DNA of 64,000 bases from Thalassotalea euphylliae (GCF_003390335.1 NZ_QUOU01000001.1:1550001-1614000); one strand, 5' to 3'. Positions 35,167-44,675 are shown, counted from the first letter of the stretch. Numbers and translations: made by a program. The notes: a model not told the origin generated them from the letters alone.

Positions 35167-35501
35167 TTCCCGCTTTCTGACTCTGTGTATCAATATTTTT
35201 AGCCTAGCTTGGAAACACATGAAGTATTAGTTTTGTTTACAACTAATCGCTACTTTTCACTGTAAATTGTTCTTTTCTCCATCCATCCCACTCCCATTTG
35301 TCGCAGCGTCTTGGTAGCACTCTTTCAGTATTTATAGCGGTATCTATAGACATTTTGCTTTGGCTGAATTGCTCAGTTGCATGATGAAGCGAAGGCGAGC
35401 AAGTGTTACCTCATCCTAAGCAAGCCACTATAGTCAAAGTTATAACTAAAAAAGCCAGCTGCTATACAGTGCAAACAGCTGGCAAGTGGCTTAGCCGTTT
35501 T
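35167..35501. other. 335-base convergent spacer
   Basis: Between the convergent thiolase (+) and TonB receptor (-) genes. It contains the receptor gene's terminator; the remainder shows no gene or strong structure. Confidence 0.6.
35448..35483 (-). terminator. terminator of the TonB-dependent receptor gene
   Basis: GCCAGCTG/CAGCTGGC stem (35454-35461/35476-35483), with six T following on the minus strand, 18 bases after the stop. Confidence 0.88.
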
Positions 35502-37883
35502 CTAGAAGTTGTAATAACCTCGTAGGCTCCACATCGAAGGCGGGGCGATAAAGCCGTACACAGTGTCGGCACCAAAGGTGCCAGATAGTGGCGAGTTATT
35601 GGCATACGTGACATAGTCTTGATCGGTAATGTTACGACCCAAAATCTCGACTCCCCAGTCTTCAAACTCGATGGCGATGTTTACATCAACTCGGCCAATA
35701 GAGCCGACCTCAAAGTTAGGATCTAAGTTTTGATGAACGTTTTGCGAGCCGGTGTAGCTGTAGTTCAAGTTAATGTGCAAGTCGGCGCTATCGGTCAATG
35801 GTACAAAGTAATCAGCATTGAGGTTGCCGCTAAATTCAGGGGTATATTGTCCGCTTAATCCGGTGTAATCACATAAATTAGTTGTAGGGTTATAGCGTGC
35901 CGCGCGATCGGGGTTTTCTGTGTCAAACTGTTGGGCATAGTAACAGTTACCGTTGGTGTAATCGGTAAATTCATGGTCTAGGTAGGCGGCAGAATAAGAC
36001 AAGGTTAAGTCTTGGGTGAGTGCAATAGAGCCGTCAATTTCAATACCACTTACTTCCGCATCGGCATTGCCGACCACAAACCCTAGCCGGCCATCAAATT
36101 GGGCGACTTGTAAGGCGTCGTAATCGGTAAAATACGCTGCGGCGTTAAATCTTGCGCGACCATCCCAGAATGTGCTTTTAAAGCCAGCTTCAAATGCTGA
36201 GGCTTCTTCGCCTTCAAACTCGAACGAAGTGACAATGTTTGAGCGAGTGTCATAGCCACCGGATTTAGAGCCTTTTGACCAGCCACCGTAAAACATTAGG
36301 TCGTCGCTGGCGAAATACTGAAATTTGATACTGGGGTCAAATGAGCTTTCTGAGCGATCACCACTTAAATTATGCCCTGTGGTTTGCTCACTCTCGATAG
36401 CAAAAACATTTTGCAGAACGGCAGCGCCAACAGGCGCAGGCTGGCCAGTCAGGGTGTCGGTAACATTCATGGCACGCGTTGCTTCTTTATCTTCCGTTAC
36501 CCAGCGAGCCCCAACCGAAACCCTAAGTTTATCGGAAACTTGCCAATCACCTTGGGCAAATACAGAGAAGGCGTCGGCGTCTTGAGTGAATGTTCGTGTT
36601 GCCGATGTCCCGGAAATCGCGTTGCCCAGTGCAGGGTTTTGGGTGATGGCAAATACAGCTGTTGGCAATACGGATAAGTCGGGTCGACCAACGGGGCCTT
36701 CAGGTATGGCAATTGAGTCTTCATAATCCATATCACTGGTTTGATAAAAGATACCAGCTTGCCATGAAAATGTTTGCTCTGACGGAGTTGCAATACGAAA
36801 CTCTTGGCTAAATTGGTCGTACTTTTCATAGAGCGGTGCGCCAATAATAGGGGCGGCGATAAAGTCACAATCACATATTTCGTCTAGCTCATATTCTAAA
36901 AAAGCCGTGTTTGACTCAAATTCTAAGTCGCCAATCATGCCGTTAACGGCAAACACGTAAGAGTCCATTTCATTATTACTGGTATCGCCATTGGCGTCGC
37001 GTTCGTAGTCTAAATCGGTATCTGTGATGGCGTTTGGCAGGCCAAAGACTGTCGCTAGAGTAGTACCAAATGGGTTACCTGGGTTGCCTTGATCTTGAAT
37101 AATTTCAATTTGGCGACCAATGGTGTCGAATTCGTTGCGTTCGTACTTGAAGTTAAGTTGCCAGTCAGCGTTGAGCAAATATTTGAGTTTGGCGCGAATG
37201 GTGAGATCGTCGCGCTGTGGTTCATCGCGATCAAGGGTTTTGTTGTAAATGTAGCCGTCGTCTTCATAACTGCGAATTGACAGGCGACCGTACAGTTTAG
37301 AGTCAATAAGTTCGCGGTTCATTATGCCTTGTAGTTCGGTTGTGCCGTATTCGCCAAATTGCATAAATACTCTGCCACTGTTTTCTTCTTCTACACTGGC
37401 TGTCGAGATGTTAAGGGCACCGCCAATGGCGTTTTTACCAAACAAAATACTTTGTGGGCCACGCAGCACTTCAACGCGTTCGAGGTCAAAAAATGGCGCG
37501 CGGCTTAGCTGGGGGCGTGCATGCGAGATACCGTCAACAAATTGCACCACAGATTGTTCAAACCCTTGGTTATTCCCTGTGCCAATACCGCGAATATAGG
37601 TTTGTGTCGATAAGCCTGTTTCGGTGAGCGAGAGGTTGGGGACATAGAGCTGTAGGTCGTCAATTTTATCGATAGACACACGTTCTAACTGTTTTGCTGA
37701 CAGGGCAGAAACCGATATTGGAACGTCTTGAATATTTTCGACCCGGCGCTGCGAGGTGACTTCAATAATTTCTAACTTGGCACTACTGTCGTCGCTGGGG
37801 TTACTGGTTTGGGCAAGCGCATTCGAAACACTCACGGCACATAAAGACAATAAAAACTTCGAAACAACACCTTTATTCATCAT
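35502..37883 (-). CDS. TonB-dependent outer-membrane receptor
   Basis: 793 residues. A signal peptide (about 1-24) precedes a TonB box-like EIIEVTSQRR, a plug domain (VPISVSALSAKQLERV, RGIGTG, VEVLRGPQSILFGKNAIGG) and a 22-strand barrel ending in the aromatic YYNF. The type resembles receptors of Sphingomonas/Alteromonadales used for hydrophobic carbon sources rather than siderophores; the actual ligand is unknown. GGAGGT precedes the ATG pair. It is flanked by the carotenoid oxygenase/thiolase pair and an acyl-CoA ligase, so it probably imports their substrate. A 10-bp tandem repeat array lies in its upstream region. Confidence 0.92.
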   Translation of the reverse strand: MMNKGVVSKFLLSLCAVSVSNALAQTSNPSDDSSAKLEIIEVTSQRRVENIQDVPISVSALSAKQLERVSIDKIDDLQLYVPNLSLTETGLSTQTYIRGIGTGNNQGFEQSVVQFVDGISHARPQLSRAPFFDLERVEVLRGPQSILFGKNAIGGALNISTASVEEENSGRVFMQFGEYGTTELQGIMNRELIDSKLYGRLSIRSYEDDGYIYNKTLDRDEPQRDDLTIRAKLKYLLNADWQLNFKYERNEFDTIGRQIEIIQDQGNPGNPFGTTLATVFGLPNAITDTDLDYERDANGDTSNNEMDSYVFAVNGMIGDLEFESNTAFLEYELDEICDCDFIAAPIIGAPLYEKYDQFSQEFRIATPSEQTFSWQAGIFYQTSDMDYEDSIAIPEGPVGRPDLSVLPTAVFAITQNPALGNAISGTSATRTFTQDADAFSVFAQGDWQVSDKLRVSVGARWVTEDKEATRAMNVTDTLTGQPAPVGAAVLQNVFAIESEQTTGHNLSGDRSESSFDPSIKFQYFASDDLMFYGGWSKGSKSGGYDTRSNIVTSFEFEGEEASAFEAGFKSTFWDGRARFNAAAYFTDYDALQVAQFDGRLGFVVGNADAEVSGIEIDGSIALTQDLTLSYSAAYLDHEFTDYTNGNCYYAQQFDTENPDRAARYNPTTNLCDYTGLSGQYTPEFSGNLNADYFVPLTDSADLHINLNYSYTGSQNVHQNLDPNFEVGSIGRVDVNIAIEFEDWGVEILGRNITDQDYVTYANNSPLSGTFGADTVYGFIAPPSMWSLRGYYNF

Positions 37884-38196
37884 TTCACCTCCAAGGTTGA
37901 TTTTGATTTTTTTGTTATACGGTTGATTTAGTTCGTTGTTATAGCTAATTATTTATCTGTATTTATCTGTATTTATCTGTATTTATCTGTATTTATCTGT
38001 ATTTATCTGTATTTATCTTGTATTTGTCTGTCTAGCCAGCGGCCAAATGCTTGCGCGAGCATGGCTAAAAGCAAGTAGTTTGTTTGCCCCTTAGCTGTTT
38101 GTTCGCGCTGAGTCGTATAATGACGAGCGTCACTCACAACTCAACTCGTGAGGCGTTAACTCACAATCCATCGCGAGTAGCGGGGAGTAGACGAAA
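37884..38196. other. TonB receptor upstream region
   Basis: 313 bases between the acyl-CoA ligase and receptor genes (both minus). The 10-bp tandem repeat occupies 37951-38032; no gene was seen. The receptor promoter should lie here. Confidence 0.6.
37951..38032. repeat. 10-bp tandem repeat ATTTATCTGT, six perfect plus degenerate copies
   Basis: Six exact copies at 37951-38010 and two imperfect ones to 38032 start 68 bases upstream of the TonB receptor start. The unit length equals one DNA helical turn, so copy change would shift spacing of upstream sites in phase. Such arrays can vary expression by slippage. Confidence 0.92.
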
Positions 38197-39870
38197 CTAG
38201 TTCGTCCACACTATTTTGTCGCTATGGGGCGCTGCAATTATGTCGGCAAAGGTATCTTCTATTGTGTGCCTTTTAACTTTTAACGTTGGCGTGAGTAAAT
38301 CATTGTCGACCGACCATTCTTCGCTAAACACAATCAGGCGATCTAGGCGCTGATGGCTCTCCAAAGTTTGATTGACCGTTTCTAACGTTCTCAGCAAACT
38401 CGCTTCATTGGTTGTTTGACTCTCTTTTTTCGCATCGTCAGACAACACCAACAAACCTATCGGCTGCGCGAGATTGGTACCGGTAACACACACTTGCTCA
38501 ACACTGGAGTTTTCCATGATCTTTGCCTCAATCGGCGCAGGTGTCACATATTTACCTTTGGCCGTTTTGAAGATGTCTTTTAATCGACCGGTAATGCGAT
38601 AGTAGCCATCGCTATCCACCACGCCTTTATCGCCCGTTCTCAGGTAGCCGTCATTGGTAAATACACCGGAGGTTTTTTCTTGGTCTTTGTAATAGCCAAT
38701 CATGTTGCACGGCGCTTTTACTTGAATTTCGCCATCATCGGCAATGCGCATATCAACACCGTCGTAGGCTTTGCCGATTGAGCCAACTTTGTCTTGCCTA
38801 AACGGTATGCAGCTGGTGCCATAGGCGGCGTTTTCTGTCATTCCCCACGCTTCACAAATGTTGATACCAAGCTTGCTGAACCAATCGATAGTGGCTGGTG
38901 CTAGGGGGGCAGAGCCTGAGGCGTAATGGCGGGCAGAGTCTAAGCCCAATTGCTTTCGAATTTGCGAGGCAACTTTTTTACCGACGATAGGTAATCGCAG
39001 CAGGAAGTTGAGCTTTTTCTGCGATACTTTCGACAATATACCCATTTGGAACTTAGTCCACAGGCGAGGCACAGAAACAAAGAGTGTTGGGTCGCAGTTC
39101 TTGACATCGCGGGTAAAGGTGTCAAGCGACTCAACAAAATACAACTTCATCCCTGAGTAGTAGCCGGAGAGTTGAATTAAGGCCCGTTCTGTGATGTGCG
39201 CCAATGGCAGGTAGCTCATTACTCGATCTTTTGTGCTTACGCCCAGTACGTGTATCGAATGACTCGCTGCCCAACTCAGGGTGCGGTAGGTATGCACCAC
39301 GCCTTTCGGTTGGCCAGTGCTGCCTGAGGTGTAAATAATACTGAAAATATCGTCCATATCTGGCACCGGATTGTCAGCAATCGGCTCGATATCGGTAAAT
39401 TCTTCCCAGCTAACGGGTACCTCAGCACCTTCGTATGGAAATGCGACCTGTTTGACGTTGTCGGGCAGGTAACTAATTGAGGCTTCTGGCTCATCTAGCT
39501 TACCGACAAAAATCAGCGGGCATTCGGCATGTGCTAGTACGTATTGAATGGTGTCTTTTCCTGCGGTAGCAAAAATCGGCACGGAAACGTGACCTGCCAT
39601 GGCGATCCCCATATCGGCAATGATCCAGTGAGCGCAGTTTTTCGACAAAATGGCGATTTTGCTGCCTTTGGGGTAATCACTGGCGCGTAATGCCGCGGCG
39701 ACTTTACGCGCTTGTGTAATGGCCTCTTTCCAGGTGAATTCGATGTACTTTCCATTGATTGGCTGGGTCATGTATAAGGTGTCAGGGTGCTCGCTTTCCC
39801 AACGATAAAGCATTGATATCGGTGAAGTGACGGTGTCTTGTTCTGTCGTATTAGTATTATTGATTGACAT
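38197..39870 (-). CDS. AMP-dependent long-chain acyl-CoA ligase
   Basis: 557 residues, ANL superfamily, of the long-chain (FAA1/FAD15-like) type. Motifs: P-loop YTSGSTGQPKGV, GMTENAAYGT, YLRTGDKG, the hinge GRLKDIFKTAKGKYV and the catalytic lysine region LTPTLKVKR. It activates a carboxylate as acyl-AMP and then acyl-CoA. GGAGTAAGT precedes the ATG. Its place between the reductase-like gene and the TonB receptor on the same strand suggests it charges the imported compound or its cleavage product. Confidence 0.93.
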   Translation of the reverse strand: MSINNTNTTEQDTVTSPISMLYRWESEHPDTLYMTQPINGKYIEFTWKEAITQARKVAAALRASDYPKGSKIAILSKNCAHWIIADMGIAMAGHVSVPIFATAGKDTIQYVLAHAECPLIFVGKLDEPEASISYLPDNVKQVAFPYEGAEVPVSWEEFTDIEPIADNPVPDMDDIFSIIYTSGSTGQPKGVVHTYRTLSWAASHSIHVLGVSTKDRVMSYLPLAHITERALIQLSGYYSGMKLYFVESLDTFTRDVKNCDPTLFVSVPRLWTKFQMGILSKVSQKKLNFLLRLPIVGKKVASQIRKQLGLDSARHYASGSAPLAPATIDWFSKLGINICEAWGMTENAAYGTSCIPFRQDKVGSIGKAYDGVDMRIADDGEIQVKAPCNMIGYYKDQEKTSGVFTNDGYLRTGDKGVVDSDGYYRITGRLKDIFKTAKGKYVTPAPIEAKIMENSSVEQVCVTGTNLAQPIGLLVLSDDAKKESQTTNEASLLRTLETVNQTLESHQRLDRLIVFSEEWSVDNDLLTPTLKVKRHTIEDTFADIIAAPHSDKIVWTN

Positions 39871-40012
39871 ACTTACTCCATTGTTGTTTAAAAATTGGTC
39901 GCTCTATAGTGATAGTGATCTAAAGAGCAAACGGCAAGAACTTTTTAAACTCCATATCAATGATTTATGAAAATTAACGGTGTTTTTTCTGTGTGCTGTT
40001 GGTTTGTACCAA

Positions 40013-40933
40013 TTATGTTGCTTTGACTTTTTCAACGCTTGGCACCAGTACTGGCTTTGTTAATCGTGGCACTAACACCGGCGTTTGGCTTTTATACGCG
40101 TGATACAATTCGTGATCTGAATACTTTTTGTCTGCTGATTTTTCCAGTAACGGAATGCCGCTAACACGGGTGAGCAATAGCAACACAAACAGGGGAGAAA
40201 TCAGCGTTACGTAGCCCCAACCGGATAACACTGGCAGTGCAACCAAGCTAACACCGAACCACAACATAATTTCGCCAAAATAATTAGGGTGGCGTGAATA
40301 AGCCCATAAACCGGTGTGAATAAATGCGTGACCAGTTTGTGCTTGTGTGCTTTTAAAGATTCGTTTTTGGTGGTCTGCGATCGCTTCTATAGCAAAACCA
40401 GTGAGCCACAAGCCAATACCTATGGTACCGAGCCAGCCAATGGGGTGGGAGTTTTGTGAAAGCATTGCGACGAAGGCCGCTGAGGCCGTCACGGTTATCC
40501 ATAACCCTTGAATTGTCCATGCTGCGAGAAAACGCAGTGGGTTTGGTTTGATTTCGTCAAAGCGATTATCGGCACCATCTTTCGAGATGCGAATAAACAA
40601 AAATGTACCAAGACGAGCTGCCCAAATGATCACCATAGCCGCCAAGATAATGCTTCGCTCAGCCAGTTGTTCAAATGTGATCAGTAAAATAAAAGCGGTA
40701 ATGGATAGGTAAGTTATGCTCCCGGTTAAATCATAAAAGCGTTCGGTTTGTTTTGCGTAGGCAGGAATAAAGGCGAGCCACTGAATAACAAAAGCTACGG
40801 CAACACATAAACCAAATGCGGGTAACCCTTGCCACTCAATACTCATTTGATTGCCAGCCAAGGCAAACAGTGAACCGAGAATTAATGACACCGAGATCAT
40901 CACGATTGCTCTAGTTGGCACTCTTGTTGACAT
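40013..40933 (-). CDS. DUF1295 / steroid 5-alpha-reductase-like membrane protein
   Basis: 306 residues from the ATG at 40933, chosen because AGGAG lies just upstream; a longer frame would start at 41011. It has about seven hydrophobic segments. The C-terminal signature AYSRHPNYFGEIMLWFG is shared by DUF1295 proteins, steroid 5-alpha-reductases and isoprenylcysteine methyltransferases. Its exact reaction is unknown; reduction or methylation of a lipid-like substrate in the inner membrane would fit the neighbours. It lies upstream of the ligase gene on the same strand (142-base gap). Confidence 0.82.
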   Translation of the reverse strand: MSTRVPTRAIVMISVSLILGSLFALAGNQMSIEWQGLPAFGLCVAVAFVIQWLAFIPAYAKQTERFYDLTGSITYLSITAFILLITFEQLAERSIILAAMVIIWAARLGTFLFIRISKDGADNRFDEIKPNPLRFLAAWTIQGLWITVTASAAFVAMLSQNSHPIGWLGTIGIGLWLTGFAIEAIADHQKRIFKSTQAQTGHAFIHTGLWAYSRHPNYFGEIMLWFGVSLVALPVLSGWGYVTLISPLFVLLLLTRVSGIPLLEKSADKKYSDHELYHAYKSQTPVLVPRLTKPVLVPSVEKVKAT

Positions 40934-41311
40934 TGAACGCTCCTGGTTGATATCTGTACAAGTTGCTTTCATTATGAGACTATCATTACCGAAAAAATAA
41001 TCAGGTGTCAAACAAATGTGCAGCAGGTTGAGCGTTTTTTGTTACGAAAGGTTATTTATGTCATGCAGTTACAAGCGTTTTATCAAAGGCTTTATTGGCT
41101 GACTCATTTAACGTGCTGGCTTGGTCATGAACTCGATAATGTATTGGAATTTGTTTGAACGGCTTTTCGAGGCAGGTATTTTTTGAGCTAGACATGTGCC
41201 TCTTATGCTGTGTTTAGTCGATGAAGCTAATCAGCAATGGATTTATTGCGGCATTAACAAGATTATAAATCGGCAGATGGAGCCGAATGACAAGCGGAAT
41301 AGGAAATGACG
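40934..41311. other. 378-base divergent spacer
   Basis: Between the DUF1295 gene (-) and the SCP2-type thiolase (+). It must contain both promoters; I saw no strong palindrome and no gene. Confidence 0.55.
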
Positions 41312-42541
41312 ATGGAAAACAAAGTGTATATTCTCGGCGGTGCGCAAACGGATTTTTCTCGAAATTGGCATCGGGAAGAGAAATCAATTTTCGATATGTT
41401 TAAGGAAGTCATGAACCAAGGTCTAGTGTCTTCGGGGCTGGAGCCTGCGCAAATCGAAGTCGGTCACGTCGGAAACTTTGTGGGTGAACTATTTGCTGGA
41501 CAAGGATTAATGGGAGGCTTTTTCGGGCAGGCTTACGCTGAACTGGCGGCAATACCGACGTCGCGGCATGAAGCGGCATGTGCATCTGGTTCAATGGCGG
41601 CGTTGGCAGCTATGTCTGATATTCAAGCTGGGCACTACGGCTTGGCATGCGTGGTTGGCATTGAGCTTATGCGAAATGTACCTGGGAAAGTTGGTGCCGA
41701 CTACTTAGGCGCTGCGACTTACCGGGGAATTGAAGCGACAAATTGTGATTATCCATGGCCGTATATGTTTGATTTATTGGCGCAAGAATATGACAAACGT
41801 TATGGCATGGACTACGACAGCCTAAAAACTATCGCTCAAATTAACTATGCAAATGCGCGAGTAAACCCCTATGCACAGTCAAAATCTTGGTCGTTTGAGG
41901 AAAAAAGCTTTACTAATGATGACGAACTCAATCCAATTATTGAAGGCAAACTTCGTAAAATGGATTGCGGCCAAATCACAGATGGCGCTGCTTGTGTGTT
42001 TTTAGCGAGTGAAAAAATTGCGAAACAACACGCACAAAAGCAGGGGCTTTCGCTTAGAGATATTCCATATATTAAAGGCTGGGGGCATAGGAGTGCACCT
42101 TTATTGTTTGAAGAAAAAATGCGATTAAGTCAAAACAGCCCATTGATTTTCCCTCATGCGAGGCTGATGGTTCAAGATGCACTGACTCGCGCGGGAATGT
42201 CGTCAGTAGCCGAGCTTGACGGTTTGGAAACTCATGATTGTTTTACGATTACTGAATACATGGCCATTGATCACTGGGGCTTAACTGAACCGGGGGAGAG
42301 TTACAAAGCAATTGAAGCCGGTCGAATTAGCAAAGATGGTGATTTTCCCATTAACCCAAGTGGTGGGCTAATCGGACTAGGTCACCCTGTCGGCGCGACA
42401 GGCGTGCGTATGATGTTAGATTGCTACCAACAAGTCACCGGGCAGGCGGGAAATTGTCAGCTCTCTAATGTGAATAACATGGCAACGTTTAATTTAGGGG
42501 GCAGCGCGACAACTTGCGCGAGTTTTATTATTGGCCGTTAG
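41312..42541 (+). CDS. SCP2-type thiolase / acetyl-CoA acetyltransferase
   Basis: 409 residues from the ATG at 41312 (AGGA seven bases upstream; another ATG lies at 41306). The nucleophile Cys is in AACASGSMAAL, and the second cysteine is in the HDCF motif of THDCFTITE, diagnostic of SCP2-like thiolases. GGLIGLGHPVGATG follows. These thiolases act on branched or sterol-side-chain CoA esters in many bacteria. It closes the putative hydrophobic-compound island before fadR. Confidence 0.9.
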   Translation: MENKVYILGGAQTDFSRNWHREEKSIFDMFKEVMNQGLVSSGLEPAQIEVGHVGNFVGELFAGQGLMGGFFGQAYAELAAIPTSRHEAACASGSMAALAAMSDIQAGHYGLACVVGIELMRNVPGKVGADYLGAATYRGIEATNCDYPWPYMFDLLAQEYDKRYGMDYDSLKTIAQINYANARVNPYAQSKSWSFEEKSFTNDDELNPIIEGKLRKMDCGQITDGAACVFLASEKIAKQHAQKQGLSLRDIPYIKGWGHRSAPLLFEEKMRLSQNSPLIFPHARLMVQDALTRAGMSSVAELDGLETHDCFTITEYMAIDHWGLTEPGESYKAIEAGRISKDGDFPINPSGGLIGLGHPVGATGVRMMLDCYQQVTGQAGNCQLSNVNNMATFNLGGSATTCASFIIGR

Positions 42542-42690
42542 TAAAGCGGCTTTTCGCAATCCCATGGGTTAATAAAAAAGAGTGATTAAGAGAGTCACGA
42601 AAGCTACGCAATTAGCGGATTGTTGCGCGTTACAAGACGTTTATCACAAAAATTAAGCTAAATAGCGCTCACTAGATGCCTTTACAGTTT

Positions 42691-42707
42691 AACTGGTTGT
42701 ACTAGTT
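42691..42707. promoter_or_regulatory. FadR-like operator upstream of fadR
   Basis: AACTGGTTGTACTAGTT is a near-perfect inverted repeat resembling the FadR consensus (ACTGGT...A-x-AGTT form), 76 bases before the fadR ATG. It suggests autoregulation. Confidence 0.45.
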
Positions 42708-42766
42708 GGTTGTTCTGGTACAATCAGTGAGATTTAAAAATGCAGGTAATTGAGGCTAAGAACGAA

Positions 42767-43477
42767 ATGGTAATAAAAGCACAGAGTCCAGCAGGTTTTG
42801 CAGAGCAGTACATTGTTGAATCTATCTGGAATGGTGGCTTTCCCCCCGGCTCAATTTTACCCGCTGAGCGAGAGCTTTCAGAACTGATTGGTGTAACTCG
42901 TACCACATTACGTGAGGTGTTACAGCGACTTGCCCGCGATGGCTGGCTGACGATAAAGCACGGTAAGCCGACGCGAGTGAATAACTTCTGGGAAACGTCG
43001 AGTCTTAATATTCTTGAAACACTAGCGCAATTAGATCACGAAGGCATTCCAGAGCTTGTTGATAATTTAATGTCGGCGCGCACAAATATTAGTGCAATCT
43101 ACGTGCGTGGTGCGATTAAGAACAACCCTGAAAAAACGATCGAATTATTGGAATCTTACAAAGACGTTGAAGATGACGGCGAAAAGTTTGCAGAGTTTGA
43201 CTACAAGCTTAATAAAGAGTTGGTGATGGCGTCTGGAAACTCCATTTACTTGCTTATTTTAAATGGTTTTAGAGGCTTGTATTCTCGTTTAGGCGGCTTG
43301 TACTTCCAACACCCAAGAGGACGAGAAATTTCTCGCGGTTATTATCAGCGCCTTATCGACCTTGCTAAGGCTGGCAAATTCGACGAATCTGTATTTGCAG
43401 TGCGTAAATTCGGTATTGAATCGGGCCAACTTTGGTTAGAGCTGAAAGACGAAGTATTAAAAGAACTCGCCGAATAA
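42767..43477 (+). CDS. fadR: fatty acid metabolism regulator FadR
   Basis: 236 residues from MVIKAQSPAGFAEQYIVESI, the conserved FadR start; a frame from ATG 42740 would add nine residues. A GntR-type winged helix (PAERELSELIGVTRTTLREV, RLARDGWLTIKHGKP) is almost identical to E. coli FadR, and the acyl-CoA-binding helical domain follows. It represses fad genes, activates fab genes and is released by long-chain acyl-CoA. In E. coli it adjoins nhaB and ycgB; here both neighbours are displaced. Confidence 0.95.
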   Translation: MVIKAQSPAGFAEQYIVESIWNGGFPPGSILPAERELSELIGVTRTTLREVLQRLARDGWLTIKHGKPTRVNNFWETSSLNILETLAQLDHEGIPELVDNLMSARTNISAIYVRGAIKNNPEKTIELLESYKDVEDDGEKFAEFDYKLNKELVMASGNSIYLLILNGFRGLYSRLGGLYFQHPRGREISRGYYQRLIDLAKAGKFDESVFAVRKFGIESGQLWLELKDEVLKELAE

Positions 43478-43495
43478 CGTCATAAATATAAAAAA

Positions 43496-43529
43496 ACGGG
43501 TAAAGACTCAGTCTTTGCCCGTTTTTTTA
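43496..43529 (+). terminator. terminator of fadR
   Basis: ACGGGTAAAGAC / GTCTTTGCCCGT stem, TCA loop, then seven T, 18 bases after the fadR stop. Confidence 0.9.
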
Positions 43530-43650
43530 TGTCTAAATTTTACCAATATTGTGGTGTGATTAGTGGTCGAATTGTGGTGACAAGCGGTGTTTATTATTTG
43601 ACAAACTACAGCTAAAGTTGAAGAGGATGTCTAATTTATCGCCTATGCGC

Positions 43651-43698
43651 TAAGCTAGTAATTAAGCTAGTAATTAAGCTAGTAATTAAGCTAGTAAT
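43651..43698. repeat. 12-bp tandem repeat TAAGCTAGTAAT, four copies
   Basis: Four exact head-to-tail copies end 60 bases before the Sel1 protein start. In the duplicate at 53.7 kb the corresponding stretch is not repeated, so the array expanded after duplication or contracted in the other copy. Confidence 0.9.
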
Positions 43699-43758
43699 AT
43701 AGCTAAGTTGATTGTTGTTTCAGCTCATCGGCACCGTTGGCATAGGACGTGAACAAAC

Positions 43759-44586
43759 ATGGTTAAAAGACTCACAACAATTGGCATACTTGCCACAGTT
43801 CTGCAATTTGCGGCACTGCCCGCTGCTGCTGAAAAAATCGACGAGTGTAATTCTGGCACTTGTATCAACTACTTTAATCAATATAAAAAAGCTGCCAAAC
43901 GCGGCCACTCACTGGCTATGTTAACCTTGGGGCAGTTCTACCACCACGGTTATGGCACGCCGAAAAACGAAAAGATGGCGTTGAAGTTTTTCAAAAAGGC
44001 GGCTCGTGCAGGTTATACTTCCGCGCAATTTAAAGCCGGATACATCTATTTGACAAGCAAAGAACTGCAAGACATCGATGATGCCCAAGCGTACCTCGAA
44101 AAAGCGGCCAAATATGAATATGACGGCGCTGATTTTCTGCTCGGTATGATGTACATGGATGAAAAATATGGTGTGCAAGATTTGGCGAAGGCAGACAGTC
44201 ATTTCGCTGAGTCTTACCAGCGAAAGTACGAGCAGATCCCTAATGTTGTGAAATTTATTAACGCAAAATATGAAACGCCTGAAAAAGCCTTTCCCAAACT
44301 TTACAGCTTGTTGAATCAAAAACCCTTAGTGGCTACAGAAGATGGTGGGCTGGCTTGGTATGACGATGATGTAGAGGTGATAACGATCACGTCACCACCG
44401 TTGCAAACTACGTTTAACAAACAGCTGGTCACCTTTCGTAAGGCAATCAAATCGACAGGGACTCGCTTTAGAGGAAAGACCTGCGCTGAGCGCCTGACCT
44501 GTATGCAGCGAGCGGACATTGCTGATTCCACAGACTTTAGACATTTGTTTTTAGAGGGCTTTAGCGGTAATAACTACGCACGATAA
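43759..44586 (+). CDS. secreted Sel1-like repeat protein, paralogue A
   Basis: 275 residues. A signal peptide (about 1-24, ending AAA) precedes a Cys pair (DECNSGTC) and Sel1-like repeats (LAMLTLGQFYHHGYGTPKNE, AARAGYTSAQFKAGYIYL, ADFLLGMMYMDEKYGVQD). A C-terminal domain holds a second Cys pair (TCAERLTC) and ITITSPPLQTTFNKQL. It probably acts in the periplasm as a protein-interaction scaffold; the partner is unknown. A close paralogue lies at 54011-54844. Confidence 0.85.
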   Translation: MVKRLTTIGILATVLQFAALPAAAEKIDECNSGTCINYFNQYKKAAKRGHSLAMLTLGQFYHHGYGTPKNEKMALKFFKKAARAGYTSAQFKAGYIYLTSKELQDIDDAQAYLEKAAKYEYDGADFLLGMMYMDEKYGVQDLAKADSHFAESYQRKYEQIPNVVKFINAKYETPEKAFPKLYSLLNQKPLVATEDGGLAWYDDDVEVITITSPPLQTTFNKQLVTFRKAIKSTGTRFRGKTCAERLTCMQRADIADSTDFRHLFLEGFSGNNYAR

Positions 44587-44675
44587 AAATGGATGCAATT
44601 ATTTATTCAGGCCGTATTCGTTGTTTCACTCATCTAGATAAATACGGTTAAACGGCTTAATCAAACACAAATAAT

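Noticed and set aside
40934..41011. Longer N-terminus for the DUF1295 protein
   Set aside because: AGGAG sits correctly only for the inner ATG at 40933, and the extra 26 residues are polar before the first membrane segment.
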